DNA from: Gardnerella kenyensis
Lineage (GTDB): Bacteria > Actinomycetota > Actinomycetes > Actinomycetales > Bifidobacteriaceae
Direction: 5' to 3'
Assembly (NCBI GenBank): GCA_003585735.1
Contig: NQOH01000002.1
Location: 1 to 26,781, forward strand
Length of the DNA stretch: 26,781 bases
Shown: in pieces, positions 14,926 to 23,397 of the stretch
Numbering within the stretch: the first letter of the stretch is position 1
Layout: each line of letters opens with the position of its first letter
Translations under genes and position numbers: made by a program
Notes under the pieces: generated by a model
What the model saw: the letters and a program-made list of their open reading frames with translations, nothing else
What the model was told of the DNA's origin: nothing
Databases searched by the model: none

Positions 14926-16566
14926 CTGCTTTGAATGTCTTACGGCTCCGCTCGGGCTTCCGTACTTATTTTTGATGTAACTTAAGCCCCAGCTGATTTG
15001 CACAGCTGCATCCTCGTGCCAGTTATCTCCTGCGCTTCTCATTTTGTTAGCAGGAAGAGCTTGAGGAATGCCGTAAGCATGCGAGCTTGGATTTTCAGCG
15101 TTCCATCTCCAGCCTGATTCCCTATTCCATAGCCAAAGAAGATCTTCCCACTCTTTTCCAGTCCAGCCCATCTGTGCGGCTGCTCCTTGCGCAAAAAGCT
15201 TAGCTTGTTCAGGAGTTGCATGAACTAGGCTGTTAGGATTATCTGCCGGTGCTGGCGCCGGAGGATTGGTTACAGGAGCTGGTGCCGGAGTAGTTGTTGC
15301 TGTTGCTGCAGTATTTTGCTGCTGTGGTTGAGTTGCTTTATTTGAAGAATCTTGCGCATTCTTTTGAGCATCTCCGCTACTTTGAGCCTGGCCATTAGGG
15401 TTAGGTTGAACCGTATTAGAAGGTTGTGTAGCAGATTTTCCAGCTTGTTGTTGGCTGTTTTGAGCTTGAGTGTTTTGTGTGGAATTTTGTTCTGCAGGTT
15501 TTTCGGCGCTCTGTTGCTTTTTGGCTTGATTTGCTTGGTTATTTTGATTCTGATTTTGCTGCAGTTTTTGTTCTTGTTTTGTTGGCTTTTGCTTTTCTGC
15601 AGGTTTTTCGGAAGCCTTCTCTGCAGACTTTTCTGCAAGCTTAGTATCTTTTTTTACCTGAGATTTGTTCTGCTTCGGCTTCTTCTCTTCATGCTTTTGC
15701 GGCGCAGGCGCAGGAGCTGACTTTCCTACTGCAATAACTTGATTAATCGCAGGCTTTATTATATTTTGCGAAATAAGAGTTGCGCTTTCAGCTTTGCCAT
15801 CTACGTAAGTTACGTTATATACGTCTTCTCTTTCTCCATTAACACCAGCTTGCTGCACTACTCGAGCATTTGGCGGGAGCTTAGGATCAACCACAGTTTG
15901 TGTGGCAAAAGGTAGCGAAACTGTGCGAGTCTCTTTGCCGTGTGTTACGCGCGAAATACGCAAAATAGTATTGCCATCATTTTCTTCTACGCTAATTCGA
16001 TCTTCTTTTCCAAGCACAATACCTTGAGAATCGAGTATAGAGCTTGCCGGAAGGCTACCGTCTGGAGCCACTCTCGACTTTCCATCAGCAATAACCGTTA
16101 TTGGCCCTTTTTTATTAATCGATAATCCGCACGTAAGTTTGTCATAAATATTTTGCAAATTTACTGTAATTCTCTTAGCGTTTTTTGCATTCGCTCGAAA
16201 GAAACCAATTAATTGATCGACACTAGTAGCAACTGTCCAAAATGGTATTGTTACGCCGTCTACAGTAATAGAAGTTTGATAAGCGCTACGTACGGTAACG
16301 GTTGCGTGATTAGCTAGGATATCTCCAGATGAAGAAATGATTTGATCATGCGTTTTTACAGGTATTTTTTGCTCTTCTAGTAAGCGAATTGAAGTGGTTG
16401 CGTAAGTGTTGACTATGCGAGTTTTGCCGTTCACAACAAGCGCCACTGATTTTTGCGCTGTAAATGCGAACGTGCTTAAAGCAGCAAGCGATAGAGACAA
16501 GATGCAAGCGATAATGCGTGTTCGTCGCATTACTATTAAGCGTCGAGGTGTCCATCGACGTGCCAT
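14911..16566 (-). CDS. RpfB-like secreted wall enzyme: DUF348, G5 and lytic-transglycosylase-like domain
   Basis: 551 residues from ATG 16566, chosen because GAAGGGAG lies about 7 bases upstream; the frame is open to 16626. A signal or anchor segment (IIACILSLSLAALSTFAF) is followed by DUF348-type ubiquitin-like repeats (ALVVNGKTRIVNTYATT, then TSITVDGV and GPITVIADGKSR). A G5 domain then begins near VVDPKLPPNARVVQQAG. A linker of about 150 residues, very rich in Gln, Asn, Ala, Lys and Pro, leads to a C-terminal domain with WLWNRESGWRW, SSHAYGIPQALP and YGSPSGA. The Glu in NRES is the probable catalytic residue. RpfB of mycobacteria has the same DUF348-G5 plan and also precedes ksgA, but its catalytic domain differs from the transglycosylase-like one here. 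Peptidoglycan cleavage during growth is inferred. Confidence 0.85.
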   Translation of the reverse strand: MARRWTPRRLIVMRRTRIIACILSLSLAALSTFAFTAQKSVALVVNGKTRIVNTYATTSIRLLEEQKIPVKTHDQIISSSGDILANHATVTVRSAYQTSITVDGVTIPFWTVATSVDQLIGFFRANAKNAKRITVNLQNIYDKLTCGLSINKKGPITVIADGKSRVAPDGSLPASSILDSQGIVLGKEDRISVEENDGNTILRISRVTHGKETRTVSLPFATQTVVDPKLPPNARVVQQAGVNGEREDVYNVTYVDGKAESATLISQNIIKPAINQVIAVGKSAPAPAPQKHEEKKPKQNKSQVKKDTKLAEKSAEKASEKPAEKQKPTKQEQKLQQNQNQNNQANQAKKQQSAEKPAEQNSTQNTQAQNSQQQAGKSATQPSNTVQPNPNGQAQSSGDAQKNAQDSSNKATQPQQQNTAATATTTPAPAPVTNPPAPAPADNPNSLVHATPEQAKLFAQGAAAQMGWTGKEWEDLLWLWNRESGWRWNAENPSSHAYGIPQALPANKMRSAGDNWHEDAAVQISWGLSYIKNKYGSPSGAVRHSKQIGWY

Positions 16567-16660
16567 ATAACCACTCCCTTCATTATCAAGCCAACTTTTA
16601 TTATACCTTCTACGCTGCATTGGCATTAAAAGTAATCAAAAGAGTATTAAAAGCAAAAAT

Positions 16661-16701
16661 AAAAAAGTGGGGGCGGGAGAGAAGGGGATATTCCCGCCCC
16701 C
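16661..16701 (-). terminator. Intrinsic terminator of the 6C-like RNA
   Basis: On the minus strand GGGGGCGGGA pairs perfectly with TCCCGCCCCC around a 13-base loop (ATATCCCCTTCTC). CACTTTTTTATTTTT follows. The direction of the T run shows it acts on minus-strand transcripts, separating the upstream RNA from the rpf-like gene. Confidence 0.85.
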
Positions 16702-16788
16702 TATGAGGTGGAGCTGGTTGGGGGACGCTCCACTCTCGCTCGGAAACCCTGAGTTGGGGGAAGGTTCCCGAGTTCTTACTCGCGAAAA
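16661..16788 (-). ncRNA. Probable 6C small RNA
   Basis: Read on the minus strand, two hairpins each expose a C-rich loop. CTCGGGAACC / GGTTTCCGAG (16739-16772, one mismatch) has the loop TTCCCCCAACTCAG. GTGGAGC / GCTCCAC (16708-16733, perfect) has the loop GTCCCCCAACCA. A strong GC-rich terminator with a T tract follows. Two adjacent stem-loops with runs of C in the loops, shared here as TCCCCCAAC, define the 6C RNA of actinobacteria. The loops hold five consecutive C rather than six. A TATAAC box at 16799-16794 predicts a transcript start near 16788, giving about 128 nucleotides. The RNA ends about 95 bases before the rpf-like gene on the same strand, so a leader-RNA role is also possible. 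Confidence 0.72.
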
Positions 16789-17038
16789 GTTTTGTTATAC
16801 AGATGATTATGTGCGCAGATATAGATTTGTTATTTTCATAATACGCCATAATTTGGCACTTTATATGAAAAGTAATTTTTTCTATTTTAAATAGTTAATC
16901 TAAATAGTTAATTAGTCACTATCCCCTCTGCTTTAATCATTTCACGTCATTATATGCGATATTAAAGATAAGAAAAACTATTGTTTTCGAAATTAACATA
17001 AAACTTAAGAAAAATTGCAATACGCAAGCAAATAATAA

Positions 17039-17115
17039 TGGAGCCTCCTGCCGGGATCGAACCGGCGACCTGCCGCTTACAAGGCGGCCGCTCTGGCCAT
17101 CTGAGCTAAGGAGGC
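17039..17115 (-). tRNA. tRNA-Thr (anticodon TGT)
   Basis: On the minus strand GCCTCCT pairs with AGGAGGC as the acceptor stem. The D arm is GCTC...GAGC, the anticodon arm is GCCGC-CTTGTAA-GCGGC with anticodon TGT, and the T arm is GCCGG-TTCGATC-CCGGC. The discriminator is T and the CCA end is encoded (17041-17039). Length is 77 bases with CCA. Confidence 0.97.
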
Positions 17116-17237
17116 GTTGTTCACACAGCAATCATACGTATGCTATGCAGAACATTGTTTAGTGTACCATATGCCACGTCATTACAAAATTATGGTGTTG
17201 CTAAATTTCGTAATGCTACTTTAAATCGAAAATAATG

Positions 17238-17271
17238 TGCCAAATTTGGCATCGTAACGCACTAACATAAT
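17238..17271 (+). promoter_or_regulatory. Palindromic operator candidate and -10 box of the kinase gene
   Basis: TGCCAAATTTGGCA (17238-17251) is a perfect 14-base palindrome covering the -35 region. CATAAT at 17266-17271 is a good -10 hexamer six bases before the ATG at 17277, so transcription would begin at or next to the start codon. A bound repressor here would block polymerase; the regulator is not identifiable. Confidence 0.5.
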
Positions 17272-17276
17272 GCAGT

Positions 17277-18956
17277 ATGGAAGACATGAGCATGTTTGAT
17301 TTACAGCCTGGCAATAATGTTGGTTCGTACACGCTTATTGACCGACTTGGCGGTGGTGCAATGGGGTCAGTTTGGCGTGTGCGCGATGACGGCGGAAATC
17401 AGTATGCTATGAAAATACTGCGAGCATCGGTTCGTGCAGAAGACAATGAAAATGAGGATTCTGAGCAGGAGCGTGCGCGATTGCGTCTTAAGCGCGAAGC
17501 TTTGTCGTTAAAACGCATCCATCATCCTGGAGTGTGCGAAATTGTTGATATGGAGCTTGATGCTTCTATTGCGTTTATTGTTACAGGCTTGATTGAAGGT
17601 CATAATTTGCGCGAAGATGTTGCAGAAAATGGTCCTTACGTTGCGGATGATTTAGAGCGACTTGCGCATAAGCTTATTGCTGCTGTTAAAGCAGTGCATG
17701 ATGCTGGGATTATTCACCGAGATATTAAACCTACTAACGTTATGATTTCTTCTCGCGGTCCTGTATTAGTGGATTTTGGTATTGCTATGGGCGAAGGTGA
17801 AAGTCATGTTACTCGTACTGGATTAGTTATGGGCACCCCTGGTTTTATTGCGCCAGAAATTATTGAGGGTGGAGATTCGGACGAGATTACAGATTGGTGG
17901 TCGGTTGCAGCTGTGCTTGCGTTTGCGGCTACAGGTAAGCCGGTTTTTGGCACGAAGCCGATGATGGCGGTTTTGGAGCGTGCAGCTTCTGGCAATGCGG
18001 ATTTAACAGGCTTGCCTCCTAGAACAATGGATGCTTTCCGTAAAGCTTTGAATCCTATTCGCCAGCAGAGGTGTCTTCCTTCTGATTTAGAAAAAGCGAT
18101 TAGTCAAGACGCTATGGATCCTTTAGCTTGGCCAGAGGCGAACCGCCCTTTTGATAAAAATTCTGCGCTTGGAGACATGCGCAGAATGTGGCGTGAAACA
18201 ACTTGTGAAACGTTAGCCAACACAACTAGCGAAACGTTAGCCGTAACAAAGCAGGATTGCATAAATAACGACGTTTCTAACGCAACAAGTGTAATAAGCG
18301 CAACAAATGCAAGAAGCGCAACAAGCGCAAGAAGTGTAATAAGCGCAGATAATAAAAATTATGCTATCGACGAGCCTGTTGATTCTACGACTGCGCTTCC
18401 ACAAGATTCGCATCAAATATCAAACCAACCTACGTATTCGCATCGTGGAGCGTGGATTTTAATATCTTGTTTATTGATATGTGCTTTTATTGCATGTTTA
18501 AGCGTGTTGGATTCTGCGGGACTTTGCATACTTATGATGTGCGTAAGTTCAACTTTTGGCTACAATATTTCAGCTAGATTGCGTCGATTGCAACTTAATA
18601 ATGGTTCTATTCCGCGCCATGATGCGGTTATTAGCATTGCATCTTTGCCGTGGCACATTATTCGCGGTTTGTTATATTCGCTGCCGCGAATGATTGGAGT
18701 TGTTATTGTTTCTTGCGCTGGAGCTGTTATTTACCCGTTGTTGTGTGGAACAACTCCGGAATTATTGTCTATTAAACTCGGCTTTTTGAATATTCTTTTG
18801 CCGACTTATTCTCCAACTATTTTTTCTAAAACTTCTATCGGTTACGCAATAGGTTTTCTTATTTATTGGATTATTCTTGCGTTATTCAAAGGAACTACAC
18901 TATTTTGCTTAGGATTAGGAGCGTTGTTTGGTTCCAAAAAATCTGAAGAAGAATAA
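17277..18956 (+). CDS. Membrane Ser/Thr protein kinase
   Basis: A 559-residue protein with an intact Hanks-type kinase domain at about 18-280: glycine loop GGGAMGSV (25-32), lysine in YAMK (K46), catalytic HRDIKPTN (147-154), DFG (166-168) and GFIAPE (189-194). A linker rich in Ser, Thr, Ala and Asn (about 305-385) follows, with short near-repeats such as NARSATSARS. After it come about five hydrophobic segments to the C-terminus. There are no PASTA or other external sensor domains, so this differs from PknB-type kinases; the multi-span region may itself sense a membrane signal. No ribosome site precedes ATG 17277 and a -10 box sits 6 bases upstream, which suggests a leaderless mRNA. The following gene begins 134 bases downstream. 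Substrates are unknown. Confidence 0.9.
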   Translation: MEDMSMFDLQPGNNVGSYTLIDRLGGGAMGSVWRVRDDGGNQYAMKILRASVRAEDNENEDSEQERARLRLKREALSLKRIHHPGVCEIVDMELDASIAFIVTGLIEGHNLREDVAENGPYVADDLERLAHKLIAAVKAVHDAGIIHRDIKPTNVMISSRGPVLVDFGIAMGEGESHVTRTGLVMGTPGFIAPEIIEGGDSDEITDWWSVAAVLAFAATGKPVFGTKPMMAVLERAASGNADLTGLPPRTMDAFRKALNPIRQQRCLPSDLEKAISQDAMDPLAWPEANRPFDKNSALGDMRRMWRETTCETLANTTSETLAVTKQDCINNDVSNATSVISATNARSATSARSVISADNKNYAIDEPVDSTTALPQDSHQISNQPTYSHRGAWILISCLLICAFIACLSVLDSAGLCILMMCVSSTFGYNISARLRRLQLNNGSIPRHDAVISIASLPWHIIRGLLYSLPRMIGVVIVSCAGAVIYPLLCGTTPELLSIKLGFLNILLPTYSPTIFSKTSIGYAIGFLIYWIILALFKGTTLFCLGLGALFGSKKSEEE

Positions 18957-19090
18957 AATTATTGTTTCAAACACTCTATTTTCCGTTGATACCATCAATT
19001 AAACTGTGTGAAAGTTGTTTATTTGTTTTATGTGTGCCGCTGGGAGAATATCTTAGTGGGGAAGATTAAAAAATAGATTGAAGGATTACG

Positions 19091-20077
19091 ATGCCTAATA
19101 TTCAAGTAGATAATAGTAGCCATGATTTTTCGTCAATGAGTAGGCGTGAAAGAACTGAGGAAAATCGTGAGCGTCTTGAGCGTGAAGCTCGTGAGCGTCG
19201 TCAGCAAACAATTATTGGAATTATTGTAGTGCTGATTGTTATGGCTATGTTAGCTGCTGTTGGTGTTACTACTTACCAAGCTTTTTATAAGTCTCCAAAA
19301 AGCAATGTTGAACAAACGCAAATTGAACGTTCTAATAAATCTAAAAAGCAATTAAAGAAGCTTGGCGCTAAATATAAGCCAGAAGTTATGACTCCTATGG
19401 GCGGAATTGTTATAAGCAAGCTTGGTTATAACAATCCTGTTGCTAAAGTTCCAACTGTTGCAACTTATTTTGATCCTTTATGCCCTGGATGCGGCGGCTT
19501 TAATCGTAAAGCAGACAAAGCGCTTATTGCGATGGTTCGAGCGGGCCAAATTAATTTAGAAATACACCCAATGTCATTCTTGGATCAGTTTTCAACAGAT
19601 CACTATTCCAGTCGCGTATACGGATCTATTGCTTATATTGCAAACAATGACAGTGATCCGGAGCATTTGTTGCAATTTATTAATAACATTTTTGCAGAAG
19701 ACTTCCAGCCGGAAGAAGGCGAAGGATATAAGCCTGTAAGCAATGAAAAGTTGATTGAACAAGCTAAGAAAGCTGGTGTAGACGAATCTGTTGCCAGCAA
19801 GGCTTTCGAACGCAGGTATGTAGAGTGGCAGAAGTTGATTAACAAATACACTCCTGATTTTATGGAGCTGTTAAACGTTTCTGGCTCTAACAAAGGTTCT
19901 ATGACAACGCCAACCGTAACTATCAATGGAAAGTTGCTCGATATTAATGCTGTTAATAGCAAGGATATGAACGTGCTTGATGCAATTTTGCATTGCATTG
20001 GTTTGAATAAAAACCAAGTTGGAGTTGAAGGCCAAATGCCTAAAATCTCTAGCACTGACTCCCCTATTGCTCTATAG
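19091..20077 (+). CDS. Membrane-anchored DsbA-like thioredoxin-fold protein
   Basis: A 328-residue protein. Residues 1-40 form a charged Arg/Glu-rich helix, one membrane span lies at about 41-60 (IIGIIVVLIVMAMLAAVGVT), and an extracytoplasmic thioredoxin-fold domain follows. The redox motif CPGC is at 131-134 in YFDPLCPGCGGFNRKAD. The cis-proline segment is TTPTVTINGKLL near 275-286. This matches the DsbA/thioredoxin_4 group of actinobacterial proteins that oxidise or isomerise disulfides in secreted proteins. The ATG has AAGGA about 5 bases upstream. A strong terminator lies 27 bases after the stop, so the gene ends its transcription unit. Confidence 0.88.
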   Translation: MPNIQVDNSSHDFSSMSRRERTEENRERLEREARERRQQTIIGIIVVLIVMAMLAAVGVTTYQAFYKSPKSNVEQTQIERSNKSKKQLKKLGAKYKPEVMTPMGGIVISKLGYNNPVAKVPTVATYFDPLCPGCGGFNRKADKALIAMVRAGQINLEIHPMSFLDQFSTDHYSSRVYGSIAYIANNDSDPEHLLQFINNIFAEDFQPEEGEGYKPVSNEKLIEQAKKAGVDESVASKAFERRYVEWQKLINKYTPDFMELLNVSGSNKGSMTTPTVTINGKLLDINAVNSKDMNVLDAILHCIGLNKNQVGVEGQMPKISSTDSPIAL

Positions 20078-20103
20078 CTAATAAAATAAATTATTTAATT
20101 AAT

Positions 20104-20138
20104 AACGGACGCTAGGCTTATGCTTAACGTCCGTTTTT
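20104..20138 (+). terminator. Terminator after the thioredoxin-fold gene
   Basis: AACGGACG pairs with CGTCCGTT, and an inner TAGGC/GCTTA stem around TTAT extends the hairpin. A TTTTT run follows. It starts 27 bases after the stop codon. Confidence 0.85.
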
Positions 20139-20304
20139 GTATTACAAAACAAATACTATTAACACAAACAAATGATTATATAATTGCACATTTTTTATAG
20201 CGAAAACTAACTATTGTTTAAGTATTTATTAGCAACTTTTTGCGTATTCGACACGCCGAGTATTGAGAAAATACTGATTTTTTGCTGTTTTTCTGAGCTA
20301 AACA

Positions 20305-20313
20305 TGATATATT
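20305..20313 (+). promoter_or_regulatory. Extended -10 promoter of the MsmK-like gene
   Basis: TGATATATT reads as an extended -10 element (TG, one base, TATATT). No clear -35 hexamer is seen. A transcript start near 20319-20321 would give a leader of about 143 bases before the ATP-binding protein gene. A small CGGCA/TGCCG hairpin (20431-20446) lies near its ribosome site. Confidence 0.45.
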
Positions 20314-20318
20314 AAGGC

Positions 20319-20405
20319 ATGGCTCAACGAAGAGAACCTTCAATGGACCAGGTAAGTAAACTGTGTACGATTGATTCCCGCCGATGTAGGAAATGGGGTT
20401 ATTAG
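20319..20405 (+). CDS. Candidate 28-codon leader peptide ahead of the MsmK-like gene
   Basis: An ATG at 20319 opens a 28-codon frame (begins MAQRREPSMDQ, ends CRKWGY) closed by TAG at 20405. The extended -10 TATATT ends 5 bases before the ATG, so the frame would sit at the very 5' end of the mRNA, where leaderless translation is possible. The peptide is rich in Arg and contains two Cys and one Trp. No known leader peptide is recognised, and a chance frame cannot be excluded. Confidence 0.25.
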   Translation: MAQRREPSMDQVSKLCTIDSRRCRKWGY

Positions 20406-20462
20406 TGCACACCCTTCACTACGGATCGTTCGGCACGTACCTGCCGATGAAAGGAACATATC

Positions 20463-21590
20463 ATGGCAGAAGTTGTATTTGATCATGTCACACGTATTTA
20501 CCCTGGCAACGATAAGCCATCGGTTGACGATTTGAACATGACTATTAAGGATGGAGAATTCCTCGTACTCGTTGGTCCATCTGGTTGCGGTAAATCCACT
20601 ACTTTGCGTATGTTGGCAGGCCTTGAAGAGGTTAACAAGGGACGTATCCTAATCGGCGGTCAAGATGTTACTACTATGCAGCCAAAGGATCGCGATATTG
20701 CAATGGTATTCCAGAACTACGCATTGTATCCTCATATGACTGTTGCAGACAACATGGGCTTCGCTTTGAAGATTGCAGGTGTTCCTAAGGAAGAAATTCG
20801 CAGGCGCGTTGAAAAAGCTGCAGAAGTTTTGGATTTGACTGAGTATTTGGATCGTAAGCCAAAGGCTTTGTCAGGCGGTCAGCGTCAGCGTGTTGCTATG
20901 GGTCGCGCAATTGTTCGTGAACCAAAGGTCTTCCTTATGGATGAGCCTCTTTCAAACCTTGACGCTAAGCTTCGCGTTCAGACTCGTACTCAGATTGCTG
21001 CTTTGCAGCGTCAATTGGGTGTTACTACCCTGTACGTGACCCACGATCAGACCGAAGCTTTGACTATGGGTGATCGCATTGCTGTTATTAAGCTTGGCAT
21101 TCTTCAGCAGGTTGGCGCTCCAACTGAGCTTTATGATCGCCCAGCAAACGTCTTCGTTGCAGGCTTCATTGGTTCCCCATCTATGAACATCAACCAGCAT
21201 CCAGTTGTCGATGGCCGCGCTCAGATTGGCGAGGACTCCATCGTTCTTCCAGCAGAAGCTGTTGATAAGCTTACTGCAGAAGATAATGGACAGATTATTG
21301 TTGGCTTCCGTCCAGAAGATGCAAGCCTTGCAACTTCCGATGATCCAAACGCGTTCTCCTTGAAGGTTGTGAACGTAGAAGATCTCGGCTCCGATGGCTA
21401 CATCTACGGCAATATCATCACTGATGGTTCTCCTGAAGAAGCATCTACGATGATGTCTGATCAGAACAAGCTCACAACAATCCGCGTGAATCCTCGTGCA
21501 TTGCCAAAGGTTGGCGACACGGTGAAGATTAAGATCGATCCGTCTAAGATGCACTTGTTCGCGCCTTCTACTGAGTTGCGTTTGAACTAG
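20463..21590 (+). CDS. MsmK/UgpC-type ABC transporter ATPase for sugar uptake
   Basis: A 375-residue ATPase of the carbohydrate-uptake CUT1 class. Walker A GPSGCGKST is at 38-46, the Q loop is VFQNYALYPH (82-91), the signature LSGGQ is at 136-140, Walker B VFLMDEP at 156-162, and the switch histidine is in THDQTEA (H194). The C-terminal regulatory domain includes VGFRPEDA. Proteins of this type energise several sugar permeases; no permease or binding-protein gene is adjacent, so it is probably a shared ATPase. Codon choice appears more biased than in neighbouring genes, suggesting high expression. The ATG is preceded by AAAGGA. A separate promoter and two flanking terminators make it a single-gene unit. 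Confidence 0.93.
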   Translation: MAEVVFDHVTRIYPGNDKPSVDDLNMTIKDGEFLVLVGPSGCGKSTTLRMLAGLEEVNKGRILIGGQDVTTMQPKDRDIAMVFQNYALYPHMTVADNMGFALKIAGVPKEEIRRRVEKAAEVLDLTEYLDRKPKALSGGQRQRVAMGRAIVREPKVFLMDEPLSNLDAKLRVQTRTQIAALQRQLGVTTLYVTHDQTEALTMGDRIAVIKLGILQQVGAPTELYDRPANVFVAGFIGSPSMNINQHPVVDGRAQIGEDSIVLPAEAVDKLTAEDNGQIIVGFRPEDASLATSDDPNAFSLKVVNVEDLGSDGYIYGNIITDGSPEEASTMMSDQNKLTTIRVNPRALPKVGDTVKIKIDPSKMHLFAPSTELRLN

Positions 21591-21650
21591 TAAGTAGCTT
21601 TGAGTGCTGTAGCATAAGCATGATAAGCAAACTTTCGGTATAAAGGTATG

Positions 21651-21683
21651 CGGGGTTCGCAAAATAATGCGAACCCCGTTTTT
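21651..21683 (+). terminator. Terminator after the MsmK-like gene
   Basis: CGGGGTTCGCA pairs perfectly with TGCGAACCCCG around a 6-base loop, and TTTTT follows. The rest of the gap to 21854 is AT-rich and probably carries the next promoter, but no convincing -35/-10 pair was found. Confidence 0.93.
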
Positions 21684-21854
21684 GCCAACAAAAAGACCTA
21701 TAAAAGTTACATAAAATCTAAAAAATAGCGTGTTTAAAAAATATCGTTATTGTGGATGGCTTATTATATATAGTTGTTATAAATAATTAGTCAGTAATTA
21801 ATCTGCATTGTGTATGCAATACAGAGATATTGTTGGCATTGAGCTGATTGGTAA

Positions 21855-23279
21855 ATGGACATTATGGAATGGAATGACGCTCCTCAACTGGATCCGCGCG
21901 CTGTGCAGGCAACTTCAGTATCTGCGCAGGATGAGAGTGCGTCGTCTCAAGAACCTCAGGCGCTTAGAATTACTGCGGCTAGCTCGAATCCAAAAATGTT
22001 CACGCTTCCGTGGGAGCTGCCACTTTCTCAATGGCCAGCTGATTTGTTCGTAAATTTGCCGCGTGGTATTTCTCGACATATTGTTCGATTTGTTCACGTT
22101 GGCGACGAAGTTTATGCAATGAAGGAAATTACTCGTCAAGTTGCAGAACGAGAATACGAACTTTTACGACGTCTTCGCAAACTTGAGCTTCCAACAGTTA
22201 CGCCTATAGCGGTTGTGGCAGGTAGGCGTGATGCTAATGGTGAAAAGCTTGAAGCAATACTTGTAACTAAGCATTTAAAGTTTTCTCTTCCGTATCGCGC
22301 TTTATTTGCGCGAACGTTGCGTCCGGATACCGCTGAGCGTCTTATAGACGCATTGGCTGTGCTGATGGTGCGTTTGCACCTTTCCGGTTTTTATTGGGGC
22401 GATGTTTCGCTTTCTAACGTACTGTTTTTAAGAGATGCAGATGCGTTTTCTGCATTCCTTGTTGACGCAGAAACTGGTGATTTGCACGGAAGTTTGACAG
22501 AAGGTCAGCGCGAATACGATATTGATTTAGCTAGGACCAATATTATTGGCGAACTTATGGATTTGAGTTCAGGCCAGCTTCTGCCTACAGAAGTAGATGA
22601 AATCACAATAGGAAATCGTCTGGTTGATCGTTATCACTCACTGTGGAGCACTCTTACTGACGTAGATAAGTTTAGCCCGGATGAAATGTGGCGTATTGAG
22701 CGTCGTGTGAATAGACTTAATGAGCTTGGATTTGACGTTGATGAGTTGGAAATGAAGACTTCAGAAGACGGCCGTCGAGTATTGGTTCGTCCTCGAGTTG
22801 TGGATGCAGGTTATGCTTCGCGCAAGCTACTTCGTTTAACAGGCTTGGATGTGCAAGAAAATCAGGCTCGCAGGTTGCTTAACGATTTGGACGCGTATCG
22901 TACTTCTACATGGCGTCAAGGTGAAGAGCTGGAGATTGTTGCAACCGATTGGATGCGAGAAGTATTCGAGCCTACAGTTCGCATGATTCCTCCTGAATTC
23001 CGTTCACAAATCGAGCCGGCTCAGTTCTTCCATGAAGTTTTGGATCATCGCTGGTTTATGGCAGAAAAAGTTGGCCACGACGTTGCTATGCAAGATGCTG
23101 TAATAAGTTACATTAAGAATGTGCTTCCACAGTACAAGATGGATAAGCGTGTGCTTGCTGCAATAAACGCAGATGCTGATTCTGGCGTAGTGGACGATGA
23201 ATATACGTATTCTCAACCAACTAATCACGGAACTGATATTGACGAAGACGATCAAGATGCCAGTGTTTGGGCAAGTTGA
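21855..23279 (+). CDS. DUF4032-type protein with an N-terminal kinase-like fold
   Basis: A 474-residue cytoplasmic protein. The first half resembles small kinases of the lipopolysaccharide-kinase (WaaP/Kdo) type: a lysine in VYAMKE (K90), a catalytic-loop-like HLSGFYWGDVSLSNVLF (175-191, Asp 183, Asn 188) and a metal-site-like LVDAETGDL (202-210). The second half, from about 240, fits DUF4032, a domain found in actinobacteria, with a conserved-looking KLLRLTGLDVQENQARRLLNDL. The acidic C-terminus (DIDEDDQDASVW) is probably disordered. Substrate and role are unknown. The start at 21855 has only a weak GGTAA upstream; ATG 21864 is an alternative. A strong terminator follows. Confidence 0.82.
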   Translation: MDIMEWNDAPQLDPRAVQATSVSAQDESASSQEPQALRITAASSNPKMFTLPWELPLSQWPADLFVNLPRGISRHIVRFVHVGDEVYAMKEITRQVAEREYELLRRLRKLELPTVTPIAVVAGRRDANGEKLEAILVTKHLKFSLPYRALFARTLRPDTAERLIDALAVLMVRLHLSGFYWGDVSLSNVLFLRDADAFSAFLVDAETGDLHGSLTEGQREYDIDLARTNIIGELMDLSSGQLLPTEVDEITIGNRLVDRYHSLWSTLTDVDKFSPDEMWRIERRVNRLNELGFDVDELEMKTSEDGRRVLVRPRVVDAGYASRKLLRLTGLDVQENQARRLLNDLDAYRTSTWRQGEELEIVATDWMREVFEPTVRMIPPEFRSQIEPAQFFHEVLDHRWFMAEKVGHDVAMQDAVISYIKNVLPQYKMDKRVLAAINADADSGVVDDEYTYSQPTNHGTDIDEDDQDASVWAS

Positions 23280-23397
23280 TTTTTATCGGTATGGTTCTAT
23301 AGCGCTTTTTGTAGCTAGTGTTATACAATAAAAAAGCTAATTCTCAATAAGGGCGACGTAAATTGTCGTCTTTGACTTTTAAGCGAATTTTTCGTAA

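Noticed and set aside
16661..16788. c-di-AMP (ydaO-type) riboswitch, because such switches precede rpf genes in actinobacteria
   Set aside because: The characteristic conserved segments of that riboswitch are not seen, while the C-rich double hairpin plus terminator fits a 6C RNA better.
16937..17131. Small minus-strand open frame
   Set aside because: It runs through the tRNA-Thr gene and is an artefact of reading the tRNA as protein.
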